This document shows, piece after piece, positions 43,034 through 54,113 of a stretch of 64,000 nt of DNA (the stretch's first letter is position 1; each line of letters opens with the position of its first letter). The notes below the pieces were generated by a model. The model ran no database searches and was not told where the DNA came from. It saw nothing but the letters and a program-made list of their open reading frames with translations. The translations under genes were made by a program, and so were the position numbers. Source of the stretch: Ahaetulla prasina (lineage: Eukaryota; Chordata; Lepidosauria; Squamata; Colubridae); NCBI RefSeq assembly GCF_028640845.1, contig NC_080543.1:4789959-4853958 (forward strand), given 5' to 3'.

Positions 43034-43657
43034 TGTCGTGTCCCACTCCTCCGCTGACGGCCGGGTCAGGGAAATCCGAATCAGGCTTGCCTCTGCAGCT
43101 CTGCCCAAAGTCCTAGCAAAGTCCTCAGAGCAGGCAGGAGACCAGTAAGAGACTTCAGCAAGATAAGTTCGACTTTGCCTGACTCAGAGACTGCCAGAAA
43201 GCAGATCCTTTATATAGGCCATGGGGTGTGGCTCCATGACTCAGCACTCATTAAGGCCTGCCCCTCCCTTCCTTCTGTTGCCTCCACCTATCCAGTCTTC
43301 TGATGCGAGGGTCACTCCAATCAGCAGCTGTTGGAAATAAACCTTCCTCAGGCTCACATGCTGTGGAGGAGGGGGAGGGGTCTAGCTGCTCCGTTTGCCT
43401 GGGCATGGAGCCAGGGCTGGGGCCGGGGGGTGCTCCCTCCTCTGCAGCCTGCTTGGGCATGGAGCCAGGGCTGGGGCCGGGAGGTGCCCCCTCCTCAGCC
43501 TGTCTGGGCATGGAGTCAGGGCTGGGGCCGGGAGGTGCCCCCTCCTCTTCAGCTTGTCTGGGCATGGAGCCAGGACTGGGAACGGGAGGCATACATTCCT
43601 CCGTGTTCGGGAGCAGATAAGAAGGCCGCGGCTGCTGTGAGAGCGGGCAAGACACAA

Positions 43658-43659
<2 letters not shown>
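43034..43659 (-). mobile_element. Solo LTR (family A), reversed
   Basis: Bounded by TGTCGTGTCCC and AAGACACAACA, flanked by GCGTG (43029-43033, 43660-43664). The same 5-bp flank as the LTR at 34845 also occurs here. The TATA box lies near 43209 on the minus strand (CCTATATAAAGG). Four to five PGSMPRQAEE-type repeat units lie within. Confidence 0.82.
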
Positions 43660-43663
<4 letters not shown>

Positions 43664-43704
<41 letters not shown>

Positions 43705-43845
43705 TAGTGGGTTTCAATTTTGGCCGCTACCGGTTTTCTCGCTACCGGGCATACACAGAAGCTTCCGGGTGGGCGGGCGGAGCCTCCCGTCGCTGCCGCT
43801 ACTAGTTCGCCCAAACTGGGGTGAACCAGTAGCAACCTACCACTG

Positions 43846-43885
<40 letters not shown>
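43664..43885. repeat. (TG)n arrays split by a hAT-like fragment
   Basis: (TG)n at 43664-43702 and 43846-43885 flank a ~140-bp segment from TAGTGGGTTTCAATTTTGG to GCAACCTACCACTG, whose ends are inverted and match the CAGTGGTGGGTTTCA family. It probably inserted into a (TG)n run. Confidence 0.6.
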
Positions 43886-43909
43886 ACAAACAATTAATCG
43901 GTAAAACAG

Positions 43910-44310
43910 CTTGTCTCCAGAAATTGTGGCTGCTCCATCACTGGAAGTTTTTAAGAAGAGACTGGACAGCCATTTGCCTGGAATGGTACAGGGAGTCCCC
44001 GAACTTACAACACTTCACTTAGTGACCCAAGTTACAACGGCACTGAAAAAAGCGACTTATGACCGTTTTTCACAGTTACGACCTTTGCAGCATCTCCATG
44101 ATCGAGATTCAGACGCTTGGCCACCGACTCGCATTATGACCGTTGCCGTCCCAAGGTTGTGTGATGATCCCCTTTTGCGACCTTCCAACGAGTCGACAGT
44201 CGATGGGGAAACCAGACTCACTTAACGTCTGTGATCCTAACCAAACAACTGCAGCGATTCACTTAACAGCCGGGGCAAGAAAAGCCGTAAAAAAAGGACA
44301 ACATTGTGAT
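43910..44310. repeat. CR1 3' end followed by TACGACC repeat
   Basis: 43910-43995 is a CR1 tail (TTTAAGAAGAGACTGGACAG). 43997-44305 is TACGACC-type (CCGAACTTACAACACTTCAC; TTGTGTGATGATCCCCTTTT). Confidence 0.65.
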
Positions 44311-44328
44311 TTTGGGTTTTACCAATTA

Positions 44329-44329
44329 G

Positions 44330-44422
<93 letters not shown>

Positions 44423-44519
44423 ATTCATATTGCCCCCTATTCAATTGATAGATCCTTATAGAAATGGCTAATTTATATTATTATGAAGAAACTAAAAGTT
44501 GTGATTTGATGTTAACGTT

Positions 44520-44563
<44 letters not shown>

Positions 44564-44605
44564 TTTTCTTCCTTCCTTCCTTCCTTCCTTCCTTCCTCCC
44601 CCCCC
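44329..44605. repeat. (TATC)n and (TTTC)n/(TTCC)n microsatellites
   Basis: About 23 TATC units at 44329-44422, then, after a ~95-bp gap, TTTC units at 44520-44565 and TTCC units at 44566-44600. Confidence 0.95.
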
Positions 44606-45072
44606 CTTTCTTTCCTAATCCTTCTTCACTTTTCTTCGCCCCCACTCCGCCCGCATTGTTTTCCTATTTTCCTTTGTATTTGGTATCTTATTTTATCTTC
44701 TAACTCAATTAAAAATGTTAACAGAGATTCACTTCAGAGCCGGGTTACTAACTTAACCCATTGCAGTGTTACGCTTAACAACGGAGGTAAGAAAATTCGT
44801 AAAATGGGACACAACTCGCTGAACCTATGTGTCACTTAACGACACAAAATTTTGGGGCTCCATTGCGGCCGTGAGTCGAGGGCTACCTGTATAGGGGAGG
44901 GTTGGACTAGAAGACCTCCAAGGTCCCTTTCCCGACTCTGCCATCCTGTTATTCTACAGTCTTCCCAGGAAACCCAGACGAGGTGAATTAAATAATAACA
45001 ATATTTTGGCACTCCGGGAGAATGAAACACACACCCCTCCAACTTCCACCCTACTCCACCCACCGCCTGGCT

Positions 45073-45080
45073 ATAAAAAT
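45073..45080 (+). promoter_or_regulatory. Candidate TATA box, possible LRRC32 promoter
   Basis: CTGGCTATAAAAATCTCTCC in one of the few repeat-free stretches (about 44990-45440), 8.7 kb upstream of the LRRC32 start codon on the same strand. A donor-like site lies 360 bp downstream. Inference only. Confidence 0.35.
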
Positions 45081-45104
45081 CTCTCCCCAGCTAAAATTCA
45101 TGTG

Positions 45105-45439
45105 TTCTGTCTGGAGGATTTTGCTCGGCAGAAGCCAGGATAAATTCTCAGCCCTCCTGCCCGGAGACAAATCTACGAGAAATAGTTTTGCTCACCCACT
45201 CGGTTCCTCGGGTGACTTAATTCTGACCCACCCACCCACTCCACTGTTTCTCCCACCTCCCTCCTTTGGACGGCTGCTGGTCAGCAAATCCAGTCCATTC
45301 CCACCCACCCACCCACCCACCTCCCTAAGGAGAACCTTCTCACAGCTTGATCCAGCTGGACCATCTGGAAAAAGAGAACATTAGAAAGCTGCGGACAAAC
45401 GCCGGGCGAAGACACCGAACCTTTTTACTGCAAAATTAG
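45105..45439 (+). other. Candidate LRRC32 5' untranslated exon
   Basis: Repeat-free sequence from the presumed start about 25-30 bp after the TATA box to a donor at CAAAATTAG|GTGGGT. Human LRRC32 also has non-coding sequence upstream of its signal-peptide exon, and the coding exon here begins with a splice acceptor, so some upstream exon must exist. Confidence 0.3.
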
Positions 45440-45764
45440 GTGGGTATCGGGAGATCGGAGCCCTGGGAGGCAAGACTTTTGGGATGGGGGCTGATGTGTG
45501 TGTGTGTTGTGCGTTGTGGTGTGTGTGTGTGTGTTTCAGGGGAGAGGAAAATATAACCAGATGCTGCAGGGACGTGTTTTGAAAACCTCTGCCCGGATCT
45601 TTTTTGATCGGGGGGAATTGCAATAAATGAGATAGCTGTGTTTTGTTTTGTTTTCCCCTTATCACAAGGAAAATGGGTGGGTGGTGGGGATTGGAGCACG
45701 ATAGAGTAGAAATGAGGCTGTTTGGAAATATATTTTTTTCTTCCCCCTGCCTGCCTGCCGGGGG

Positions 45765-46890
45765 GAAGCGAGGGGTTTATTTTCCAAAGCAAGGCAAGAA
45801 ACGACGGATGAAAACTCATCAAGGAGAGAAGCAACCTGGAAATTAAGGAGGAACTTCCTAACGGGGAGAACAATTAACCAGTGGAACTGCTTGCCACCAG
45901 AAGGTGAGCGTGCTTCAAAACTGGAGGTTTTTTTAAGAAGAGACTGGACGACCACTTGACTGGAATGACATAGAGTCTCCTGCTTGAGCAGGGGGCTGGA
46001 CTAGAAGACCTCCAAGGCCCCTTCCAGCTCTATTCTGATCGATATTGACTTAAGCGTTTGCTTTCTCAAACTCGTAAGTAAGTTCCGTTCAATGGCATTG
46101 GAACATGGGTTCTGGGATATTAGTTTAGGATCCCTTGGCATGTTTCTCCCCTTCTTTTAGAACATAGAATCCTAGGGCCGTAAGGGACCTCAGAGGTCAT
46201 CTAGTCCAACCCTCTGCTCAAGGCAAGAGACCTTTATACACCATCCCATCAAATGGTTGTCCAATCTAGTTTTTGAAAACCGCCAGTGAAAACCCACAAT
46301 TTTCGGAGGCAAGTCGTTCCACTGATTAATTGTGCTGACTGTCAGGAAATTTCTCCTTCGTTCCAAGTTGCTTCTCTCCTTGATTAGTTTCCACCCATTG
46401 TTTCTTGTCCTGCTTTCTGGTGCTTTGGAGAACATGTCAGTCTCTATGACAGTCCCTCAACTAGTGGAAGACATTATGTCTTCCCTTTAATGGGCTGTCC
46501 TTTTATTGAGGAGCTTCCTTAATAAATAAAGTTTAATGTCTAGTTTAATGAAAAGAAGGACTAGGGGAGACACGATAGCTGTGTTCCAATATCTCAGGGG
46601 TTGCCACAAAGAAGAGAGAGTCAAACTATTCTCCAAAGCACCTGAGGGTAGAACAAGAAGCAATGGGTGGAAACTAATCAAGGAGAGAAGCAACTTAGAA
46701 CTAAGGAGAAATTTCCTGACAGTTAGAACAATTAATAAGTGGAACAACTTGCCTGCAGAAGTTGTGAATGCTCCAACGCTGGAAGTTTTTAAGAAAATGT
46801 TGGATAGCCATTTGTCTGAAATGGTGTAGGGTTTCCTGCCTGGGCAGGGGGTTGGACTAGAAGACCTCCAAGGTCCCTTCCAACTCTGTT
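45765..46890. mobile_element. Three CR1 LINE 3' ends
   Basis: 45765-46035 (+), 46160-46445 (-) and 46536-46890 (+). Each carries the CR1 RT tail (for example [40 protein letters not shown] in the third) and the AGACCTCCAAGGTCCCTTCC 3' end. All are 5'-truncated. Confidence 0.85.
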
Positions 46891-47315
46891 ATTATGTTAT
46901 GTTATGTTATGTTATTTTTTTTATTTTTTATTTTTATTTTATTTTATTTACATTTATATCCCGCCCTTCTCCGAAGACTCAGGGCGGCTTACAGTGTGTA
47001 AGGCAATAGTCTCATTCTATTTGTATATTTACAAAGTCAACTTATTGCCCCCCCAACAATCTGGGTCCTCATTTTACCTACCTTATAAAGGATGGAAGGC
47101 TGAGTCAACCTTGGGCCTGGTGGGACTAGAACCTGCAGTAATTGCAGGCAGCTGTGTTTTAATAACAGGCTTCTTACAGCCTGAGCCACACCGCGGCTCA
47201 GTTATGTTGTTATGTTATGTTATGTTATGTTATGTTACGTTACGTTACGTTACGTTACGTTACGTTACGTTACGTTACGTTACGTTACGTTACGTTACGT
47301 TATGTTATGTTATGT
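46891..47315. repeat. (TTATG)n/(TTACG)n microsatellite split by a SINE
   Basis: TTATG units at 46891-46915 and 47205-47235 flank the SINE at 46919-47203. They pass into a run of about 13 TTACG units and back to TTATG. The TTACG block introduces regularly spaced CpG sites into a CR1-seeded TTATG tail. Confidence 0.9.
46919..47203 (-). mobile_element. Intact tRNA-SINE with L2-like tail
   Basis: On the minus strand: CTGAGCCGCGGTGTGGCTCA head, AATTACTGCAGGTTCTAGTC B-box region, CCTTCCATCCTTTATAAGGT body and GCCCTGAGTCTTCGGAGAAG with a TAAA-rich tail. It sits inside the (TTATG)n run, which serves as target duplication. An L2-interrupted sister lies at 24007. Confidence 0.83.
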
Positions 47316-47486
47316 CCCATTGAATACAATGGGACTTTAAATTACAAGTAACTACTGTATGTCTAAAGGAGCTATGCATGAAAGTAAGAAATATTAACAG
47401 AACACACCCTGAATGTCTTCTATAGGGGATGGAAACTATACAGCAGTCTAAACCGAACGCAGAATAAAATAGGACAGTATAATTCA

Positions 47487-47616
47487 GGGCTTTCCAAACT
47501 TGGCAACTTTAAGACTTGCGGACTTCAACTCCCAGAACTCCTCAGCCCCAGTTGGCTGAGGAATTCTGGGAGTTGAAGCCCGCAAGTCTTAAAGTTGCCG
47601 AGTTTGAACACTCTGG
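47487..47616. mobile_element. Foldback MITE
   Basis: GGCAACTTTAAGACTTGCGG and ACTTCAACTCCCAGAACTCC are mirrored by GGAATTCTGGGAGTTGAAGC and CCGCAAGTCTTAAAGTTGCC around a ~15-bp centre. Family as at 32471. Confidence 0.75.
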
Positions 47617-47621
47617 CATAC

Positions 47622-48010
47622 AGCTGGTCCTTGACTTCCGATCACAATTGAGCTGAAAATTGACGTCGTTCAGTAAGACATTTGTTTTGCCCCATTTTAC
47701 GACTCGTGCCACGGTCGTTGAGTGAATCATTGCAGTTGTTAAGCTAGTCACACGGTTGTTCAATCAATCTGGTTTCCGCCATTGACTTTGTCGGTCAGAA
47801 GGTCACCAAAAAAGTGATCACATGACCCCGGGACACTGCAACCGTCATAACTACGAGTCAGTTGCCAAGCAGCTGAATTTTGATCGTGTGACCGCGAGGA
47901 TGCTAAAACGGCCATAAGTGTGAAAAATGGACATAAGTCACTTTATTTTCAGCGCCGTTGTAATTTTGAAGGGTCACTAAACGAACTGTCGTAAGTCGAG
48001 GACTACTTTT
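47622..48010. mobile_element. TACGACC-type dispersed repeat, near complete
   Basis: From ACAGCTGGTCCTTGACTTCC to CGTAAGTCGAGGACTACTTT, inverted ends, with the family order of blocks inside (CACATGACCCCGGGACACTG). Confidence 0.72.
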
Positions 48011-48264
48011 AGTGCAAAAGGGGTTTGACGGCTGGGGAAATTTCAGAGGTGAACGATGTATTTATTTATCCCTTCATTTATTAAATTTATACGCCACTTA
48101 TTTCATTCTGAAAAACGACTCTGGAAAGATGTTACTCTTCCTGTTGTATATGTTGCCCTTCACACAATTCCTTTCAAAAAACACCATTTTGGCACAAATA
48201 ACTGAAAATTAAACTATTTATGGTTGGCTAAGCCTCCCTCACATATTTTCAGACTAACCAAGAT

Positions 48265-48617
48265 TAAGGTAAAGATAAAAGTTCCCCTTGCATATCTGTG
48301 CTAGTCATTCCTGACTCTAGGGGGCGGTGCTCATCTCCGTTTCAAAGCCGAAGAGCCAGTGCTGTCTGAAGACGTCTCCGTGGCCATGTGGCTGGCATGA
48401 CTCAACACCAAAGGCGCACAGAACGCTGTTCCCTTCCCACCAAAGGTGGTCCCTATTTTTCCTACTTGCATTTTTTAAGTGCTTTCGAACTGCTAGGTTG
48501 GCAGAAGCTGGGACAAGTCAAGGGAGCTCACCCCGTTACGCGGCAGCACTAGGGGTTCGAACCGCTGAGCTGCCAACCTTTCAATCAACAAGCTTAGCCA
48601 CTGAGCCACCACGTCCC
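48265..48617 (-). mobile_element. Squamate tRNA-SINE (Sauria-SINE-like) with target duplication
   Basis: Same structure as 23106. Flanks CTAACCAAGATTA (left) and CTACCAAGATTA (right) form a ~12-bp target duplication, the mark of LINE-driven insertion. Confidence 0.8.
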
Positions 48618-49133
48618 ACTCTACCAAGATTAACATTGTTCAAACTCAACCAGCAAATGTCTGTCTGCTGGATTTGCAACTGATCCGTTTAACGCTATTT
48701 CAGAAATACAGCAACTTAGTCTGGATGGGACCTTGTTAAATCTATGGCAGGCATATAGCTATCACAGGTATAGTCCTTGACTTATGACCACAATAGCCAA
48801 TATAGCCATCACAGATATAGTCCTTGACTTATGACCGCAACGGAGCCCCAAATTTAACATTGCTTATCGAGATGGTTGTTAAGTGAGTTTTGCCCCCGTT
48901 TTGCGACTTTTCTTGCCACAGTGGTTAAGTGCATCACTGCGGTTGTTAAGTTAGTCACATGGTTGTTAAGTAAATCTGGCTCCCCCCCTTGACATTGCTT
49001 GTCAGAAGGTCGCAAAAGGGGTTCACAGGGTCATTTGCAACTGTCGTAAGTACAGTAGTGGCCAAAATTGTGGAAACCTTTTGGGAAAAGTCTATTTTCT
49101 AAAACTAGCTAATAACGCCACTTTTTTGGAGGA

Positions 49134-49424
49134 AGTAGTACCAGTGGTGGGTTTCAAATTTTTTTACTACCGGTTCTGTGGGCGTGGCTTGGTGAACATG
49201 GCAGGGGAAGGATACTGTAAAATCTCCATTCCCACCCCACTCCAGGGGAAGGTTACTGCAAAATCCCCATTCCCTCCCAATCAGCTGGGACTCGGGAGAC
49301 AGAGAATAGATGGAGGTGGGGCCAGTCAGAATTTTTACTACCGGTTCTCCAAACTACTCAAAAGTTCTGCTACCGGTTCTCCAGAACTGGTCAAAACCTG
49401 CTGAAACCCACCTCTGAGTAGTAC
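49134..49424. mobile_element. hAT-like MITE inside the Tc1/mariner element
   Basis: Element 49142-49416 (275 bp) begins CAGTGGTGGGTTTCA and ends TGAAACCCACCTCTG, flanked by AGTAGTAC exactly on both sides (49134-49141, 49417-49424). No coding capacity. Confidence 0.88.
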
Positions 49425-49614
49425 CATAAAATTATATATCAATGGAAAGATAATTGAACGAAGAATGCAATGCAATAACTTTTATGAAGGATTTGCTATT
49501 GGTATAGCAGTTACAGTATAAAGAAGAAAAGTGAAACACATAGAAAAAAACGAGATCTACAAAAATGATCCCCATAGAAAAAACGAGAGATACAAAAATT
49601 ATCACCCATGTCAG

Positions 49615-49848
49615 TTAATCCTTAGTTGGGTAACCTTTAGCATGAGTAATGGCCTTACAACGTCTTCCCATGGAGTGAGCCAAGTCTTTGAGTTCTGCAG
49701 CTGTTCTAATGTGAAACCAAGATCGAATGATGGCTTCTATGAACTGGGTTTTATTGTTGGGTCGCTTCTGACTAACCAGTTTCTTTAATGGGCTCCATAG
49801 ATTTTCCATTGGGTGACGGTCTGGGCTATTCCCAGGCCATTCCAGCAC
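49615..49848 (-). pseudogene. Tc1/mariner transposase C-terminal remnant
   Basis: The minus-strand frame of 77 codons begins LEWPGNSPDRHPMENLWSPL and continues SQKRPNN-, AIIRSW-type and C-terminal blocks. WPGNSPDxxPxENLW is the conserved final part of the Tc1 DDE catalytic core. The N-terminal DNA-binding part and first catalytic residues are missing, so it is dead. Confidence 0.85.
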
Positions 49849-50216
49849 GGGAATTTATTTAGTTATTTATTTTATTTTATTTTATTTGTCACAACAGTAT
49901 ATATAAGCATAAGCATGAAAATAACTATATAATATATAAGCATATTATATGAGCATAAGTATGTAATAACTATATTAATTGGATATAATGAAAGGAAACT
50001 CCCCCCCCCCAAAAAAAGTGGTGTTATTAGCCATCAAACCTCAAAAAGATCCTTTTTCCCAAAAGGTTCCCACAATTTTGGCCACTACTGTATGAGTCAA
50101 TTGCCAAGCATTTGAATTTTCCTGCCATCACTTTTGCAACCTTCTGATGAGCAAAGTCAAGAGCGGAACCCTTTTTTTCACTCAACAATTTAACAACCGT
50201 TTTTACCAACGTATAG

Positions 50217-50600
50217 AATCGAATCGAATCGAATCGAATCGAATCGAATCGAATAGAATAGAATAGAATTTATTCGCCAAGTGTGATTGGACACACAAGG
50301 AATTTGTCTTGGTGCATATGCTCTCAATATACATAAAAGAAAAGAAAAAAAAACCTTCATCAAAGGTACAACATTTACAATACAAATGGTGGTCATAGGT
50401 TGCAATTTAACCCTTAATGATAGCAACAAAAAGTTACAGTCATACAGTCATAAGTGGGAGGAGATGGGTGATGGGAACAATGAGAAGATTAATAGTAGTG
50501 CAGATTTAGTAAATAGCTTGACAGTGTTGAGGGAATTATTTGTTTAGCAGAGTGATGGCCTTCGGGGAAAAAACTGGTCATGTGTCTAGTTGTTCTGGTG
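50217..50600 (-). mobile_element. CR1-L3/Snake1-like LINE 3' end with (GAATC/GAATA)n tail
   Basis: (GAATC)n passing to (GAATA)n at 50217-50270, then TTATTCGCCAAGTGTGATTG and GGACACACAAGGAATTTGTC. It extends to about 50620 (GTGTCTAGTTGTTCTGGTGT). Confidence 0.75.
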
Positions 50601-50620
50601 TGCAGTGCTCTGTAGCGTCT

Positions 50621-51066
50621 TAATATATTTTAATATATAGATAAATATATATAATATATTTAATATATAAATAAATATAAAGTAGACTGGACAACTTGCA
50701 AAAATGGCACACCGAAAACTAAGAAAAACTTTAAAATGGGTCCATACCGGCTGTTTTCCCCCAGGTTTCATTAGAGGCTGCCAGGAGGGGAAATCATTCC
50801 TCAGTTTCATCGGCACTTAAGTCCAACTTGCTCGGTCGGATAAATCGGATAAATAGAATAAAGTCCCATTAACTAAACCAACCTCCCACCAAATGCTACT
50901 ACTAAATCCATTCCCTAAATCCTCCTTGCGTGTGACATTCACCAAGCCTCCTGTGTGTTTCTGCCCTGGCTGGATTGAATTATTTGCTCACAATTTGGGG
51001 TTTTGCAGCTGGACCACAGCAACCACGGGGGGTGGTGGTGGTGTTTAGCCCTCCGTCTTCCCGCAG
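50621..51066. other. Mostly unclassified, no clear repeat
   Basis: AT-rich to 50700, then complex sequence, including a possible acceptor GGGGTTTTGCAG at about 51009. No coding evidence. Confidence 0.4.
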
Positions 51067-51219
51067 AATGATTGAAGAGCTCTCCTCTTCCACAGGGCCC
51101 GGAAGCTTCCGTGCCTTTTTGCCCTTTGGCTCCTTTGAAGACTCTGGCAGACTCAGAAAGCCTCAAGTCAACAGGCAGCCCGACCCGTCCCTGCTGCGTT
51201 GCCCCATAAAATACTCAGG
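51067..51219 (+). other. Candidate LRRC32 5' untranslated or upstream exon
   Basis: 153 nt between acceptor CGTCTTCCCGCAG and donor CTCAGG|GTAAGA, repeat-free. It contains an ATG (51068) opening MIEELSSSTGPGSFRAFLPF and on to the donor. Spliced to 53734, that frame would overlap the LRRC32 ATG out of frame and act as an upstream ORF. No recognisable protein family. Confidence 0.3.
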
Positions 51220-51244
51220 GTAAGATAACTGGGCTCCTGTAGCA

Positions 51245-53010
51245 TGGTTAGCGTGTTTCTTTCTTCCTTTGTCTCTCCGTCCCTGTTCCTTCCTTTCTTC
51301 ATCCCTCCTTTTTCTTCTTTCTTCCTCCTTACCTTCTTCCTCCTTCTTCCCTCCCTTCCTCCCTCCCTTCCTCTCCCTCCCTCCGTCTCTTCCATTTTTC
51401 CTTCCTTCCTTCCTTCCTTCCTTCCTTCCTTCCTTCCTTCCTTCCTTCCTTCCTTCCACCTTCTCGCCCTCCCTCCCTTCTATTTACCTTCCTTCCTTTC
51501 TTTCCTTCCTCCTCCCACCCTCTTTCTCTCTCCCCAACAGCTCCTCTTCCTTCCTTCCTTCCTTGCTTCCTTGCTTCCTTCCTTCCTCTTCCCTTCCCTC
51601 CCCTCCCCTCCCTTTCCCACTCTTCTTCCTTCCCTATCTCCTCTTCCTCCCTCCCTTATATGATCCCCTTCCTTCCTCCCACTCTCCTTTCTCACTATTT
51701 TACCTCTCTATTTTCCTTCCTTCCTTCTTTCGTTCCTTCCTTCCTCCCTTCCTTCCTTCCTCTTCCCTTCTCTCCCCTCCCTCCCTCCTCTTTCTCCCTC
51801 CCTTATACTATCCTCTTCCTTTCTTCCTTCCTCCCATCCTTCCCTCCTCCCTCTCTCCTTTCTCACTATTTTACCTCTCTATTTTCCTTCCTTCCTTCCT
51901 TCCCTTCTCTCCCTCCCTTTCCCAGTCTTCTTCCTTCCCTCTCCTCTTCCTCCCTCCCTTATGTTCCCCTTCCTTCCTCCCACTCTCCTTTCTCACTATT
52001 TTACCTCTCTATTTTCCTTCCTTCCTTCTTTCGTTCCTTCCTTCCTCCCTTCCTTCCTTCCTTCCTCTTTCCTTCTCTTCCTTCCTCCCTCCCTCTTTCT
52101 CTCCCCAACAGCTCCTCTTCCTTCCTTCCTTCCTTCTTCCTTCTCCCTCCCTCCCTTTCCCACTCTTCTTCCTTCCTTCCGTCCTCCTCTTCCTCCTCCC
52201 TTATACTATCCCCCTTCCTACCTTCCTTCCTCACATCCTTCCTTCCTCTTCCTTCTCTTCCTTCCTTCCTCCCTCCCTCTTTCTCTCTCCCCAACAGCTC
52301 CTTCCTTCCTTCCTTCCTTCCTTCCTTCTTCCTTCCTTCCTTGCTTCCTTCCTCTTCCTCTTCCTTCCTCCCTCCCTCCCTTCCTCCTTCCTTCTTCACA
52401 TTATTCCTTCCTCCCTCTTTTCTCTCTCCCTCCCTTCCTTCCTTCCTTCCTCCCTCCCTCCTCTTCCTTCTCTCCCTCCCTCCCTTTCCCACTCTTCTTC
52501 CTTCCTCCTCCTCTTCCTCCTCCCTTATATGATCCCTTCCTTCCTCCCTCTCTCCTTTCTCACTATTTTACCTCTCTATTTATTTTCCTTCCTTCCTTCC
52601 TTCCTTCCTTCCTTCTTCTTCCCTTCTCTCCCCTCCCCTCCCTTTCCCACTCTTCTTCCTTCCTTCCGTCCCTCCTCTTCCTCCCTCCCTTATACCATCC
52701 CCCCCTTCCTACCTTCCTTCCTCACATCCTTCCTTCCTCCCTCTCTCCTTTCTCACTATTTTACCTCTCTATTTATTTTCCTTCCTTCCTTCCTTCCTTC
52801 CTTCCTTCCTTCCTTCCTTCCTTCCTTCCTTCCTTCTCTCCCCTCTCCTCCCTTTCCCACTCTTCTTCCTTCCTTCCCTCCCTCCTCTTCCTCCCTCCCT
52901 TATACCACCCCCTTCCTTTCTCCCTTCCTTCTTCACATTATTCCTTCCTCCCTCTCTCCTTTCTCACTCTTTTATCTCTCTATTTTCCTTCCTTCCTTTC
53001 CTCCTCCTCC
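51245..53010. repeat. 1.75-kb polypyrimidine tract (CTTC)n with higher-order units
   Basis: Runs of CTTC joined by recurring words such as CTCTCCTTTCTCACTATTTT, ACCTCTCTATTTTCCTTCC and TCTCTCCCCAACAGCTCC, spaced roughly 300 bp apart (for example about 51690, 51855, 51985, 52550, 52750, 52960). Frames of up to 585 codons are stop-free only because pyrimidine tracts lack stops. It lies between the candidate 5' exon and the first LRRC32 coding exon. Confidence 0.95.
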
Positions 53011-53224
53011 TCCTCTCACCCCATAATCCTCAACTGGGACTGTCCCCAAGTAGAATTATCTAGGCATCTTCCAAAAAATCAAGGTGACAGGTTCCATATA
53101 CAGGTTGGTGTTAGCAAAGTCTTTAAAAGACACAAGGAAACCGATAAATTTCTCAACTTTGGCCACTTTAAGATCTTGCCAGCTGGGGAATTCTGGGAAT
53201 GGAAGTCCAGAGATCTTCAAGCAG

Positions 53225-53350
53225 GGGTCTCCAAACTTGGCCACTTTAAGACTTGTGGACTTCAACTCCCAGCTTTGCTGGCGCAGGAATTCTGGGAGTT
53301 GAAGTCCACAAGTCTTAAAAGTGGCCAAGGTTGGAGACCCCTGTCTTAAA
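53225..53350. mobile_element. Foldback MITE with near-perfect target duplication
   Basis: 53225-53350 runs from CAGGGGTCTCCAAACTTGG to CCAAGGTTGGAGACCCCTG with long inverted arms (GACTTGTGGACTTCAACTCC). Flanks TCTTCAAG and TCTTAAAG differ at one of 8 positions, suggesting a hAT-type insertion. Confidence 0.75.
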
Positions 53351-53738
53351 GCACCTTAGGTTGAAAAATACTGCAGGTACCTTTGCTAGAAAGAGAGATG
53401 GACAAAGCTAGAAAAAAAAACCTGCCAGGAACTCTGGTTTTTTTGTTTATTTGTTTGTTTGTTTGTTTGTTTGTTTTTAAAAAGTGGCTGAGATGGGACA
53501 TCGAGGTCCAATCCCTGGAAATGACAGCTCAAATAAAGCCCTGAACTTCTTGACAGTCCACATCTGGCTTCCCCCTTCAACAGTTCTGCAGCTGGATGTC
53601 GACGCTGCCAAAGGCTGGTGAAATTCCCACCGTTTGCGCCAGCTGTTTACGTTCAGCCGAGCTCGGCTTTTATCCCAGGGTTTCCCACGGACAGTCTGAG
53701 CTCTAACCACTGCTCCTTTCTCCCTTTCTCTAGAAGCC

Positions 53739-53828
53739 ATGAAATTCTACCTCTTACTCTTCTTCTGGGCTGTTCTAAACGGCGGCATCTCGACGTATCG
53801 GCCCCTCGCGCTGGCGCCCTGCAAAATG
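53739..53828 (+). CDS. LRRC32: LRRC32 coding exon 1: signal peptide
   Basis: 30 codons from ATG to GTAAGG: MKFYLLLFFWAVLNGGIST is a signal peptide, followed by YRPLALAPCKM. The PCKM Cys starts the N-terminal LRR cap. The exon ends in phase 0 and joins RNLEAFCQ of exon 2, supplying the second cap Cys. This start is chosen over an ATG upstream of exon 2 (60416), which lies in intron sequence and would lack a signal peptide. Confidence 0.9.
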
Positions 53829-54113
53829 GTAAGGGTTTGGCTTAGCCGAGAGAGGGGAAAAAACAAGGAAAATCCATTTGCAGCAGGTAGTCCCTCGACG
53901 TACGGCCACAATAGCGCCCAAAATTTCTGTCACTAAGTGAGACGGTTGTTAAGTGTTAAGCGAGCTATCCCCCCGTTTTACCACCTTTCTTGCCACCGTG
54001 GTCGATTTGTTTAATTTGGCCGGCGAATTTCATCCATCGTCTTGATTCGTGCCTTACGCTGAATCTTAATCTAGCCAATTGGCTGTGTTGGCCAACATGC
54101 ACGGGGGCTACAA
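53829..54113. other. Intron with a TACGACC fragment
   Basis: 53885-54000 carries GTAGTCCCTCGACGTACGGC and CTTTCTTGCCACCGTGGTCG of the TACGACC family. The remainder is unclassified. Confidence 0.5.

Larger units (their letters stand above)
49051..50092 (-). mobile_element. Tc1/mariner-like element, decayed
   Basis: 49053-50090 has inverted ends CAGTAGTGGCCAAAATTGTG and CACAATTTTGGCCACTACTG, flanked by TA dinucleotides (49051-49052, 50091-50092), the target of this superfamily. A transposase remnant lies at 49615-49848 on the minus strand. Also inside are a hAT-like MITE (49142-49416) and a LINE tail (about 49858-50010). Confidence 0.85.
48762..50200. mobile_element. TACGACC-type repeat split by a Tc1/mariner insertion
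   Basis: Left part 48762-49052 (TATAGTCCTTGACTTATGAC to ACTGTCGTAAG) and right part 50093-50200 (TGAGTCAATTGCCAAGCATT onward) rejoin perfectly once the 49053-50090 element and one TA are removed. Confidence 0.75.

Noticed and set aside
51269..53026. 585-codon open frame rich in Ser, Phe, Leu and Pro
   Set aside because: It is the translation of a (CTTC)n tract; all three frames are open because pyrimidine runs contain no stops.
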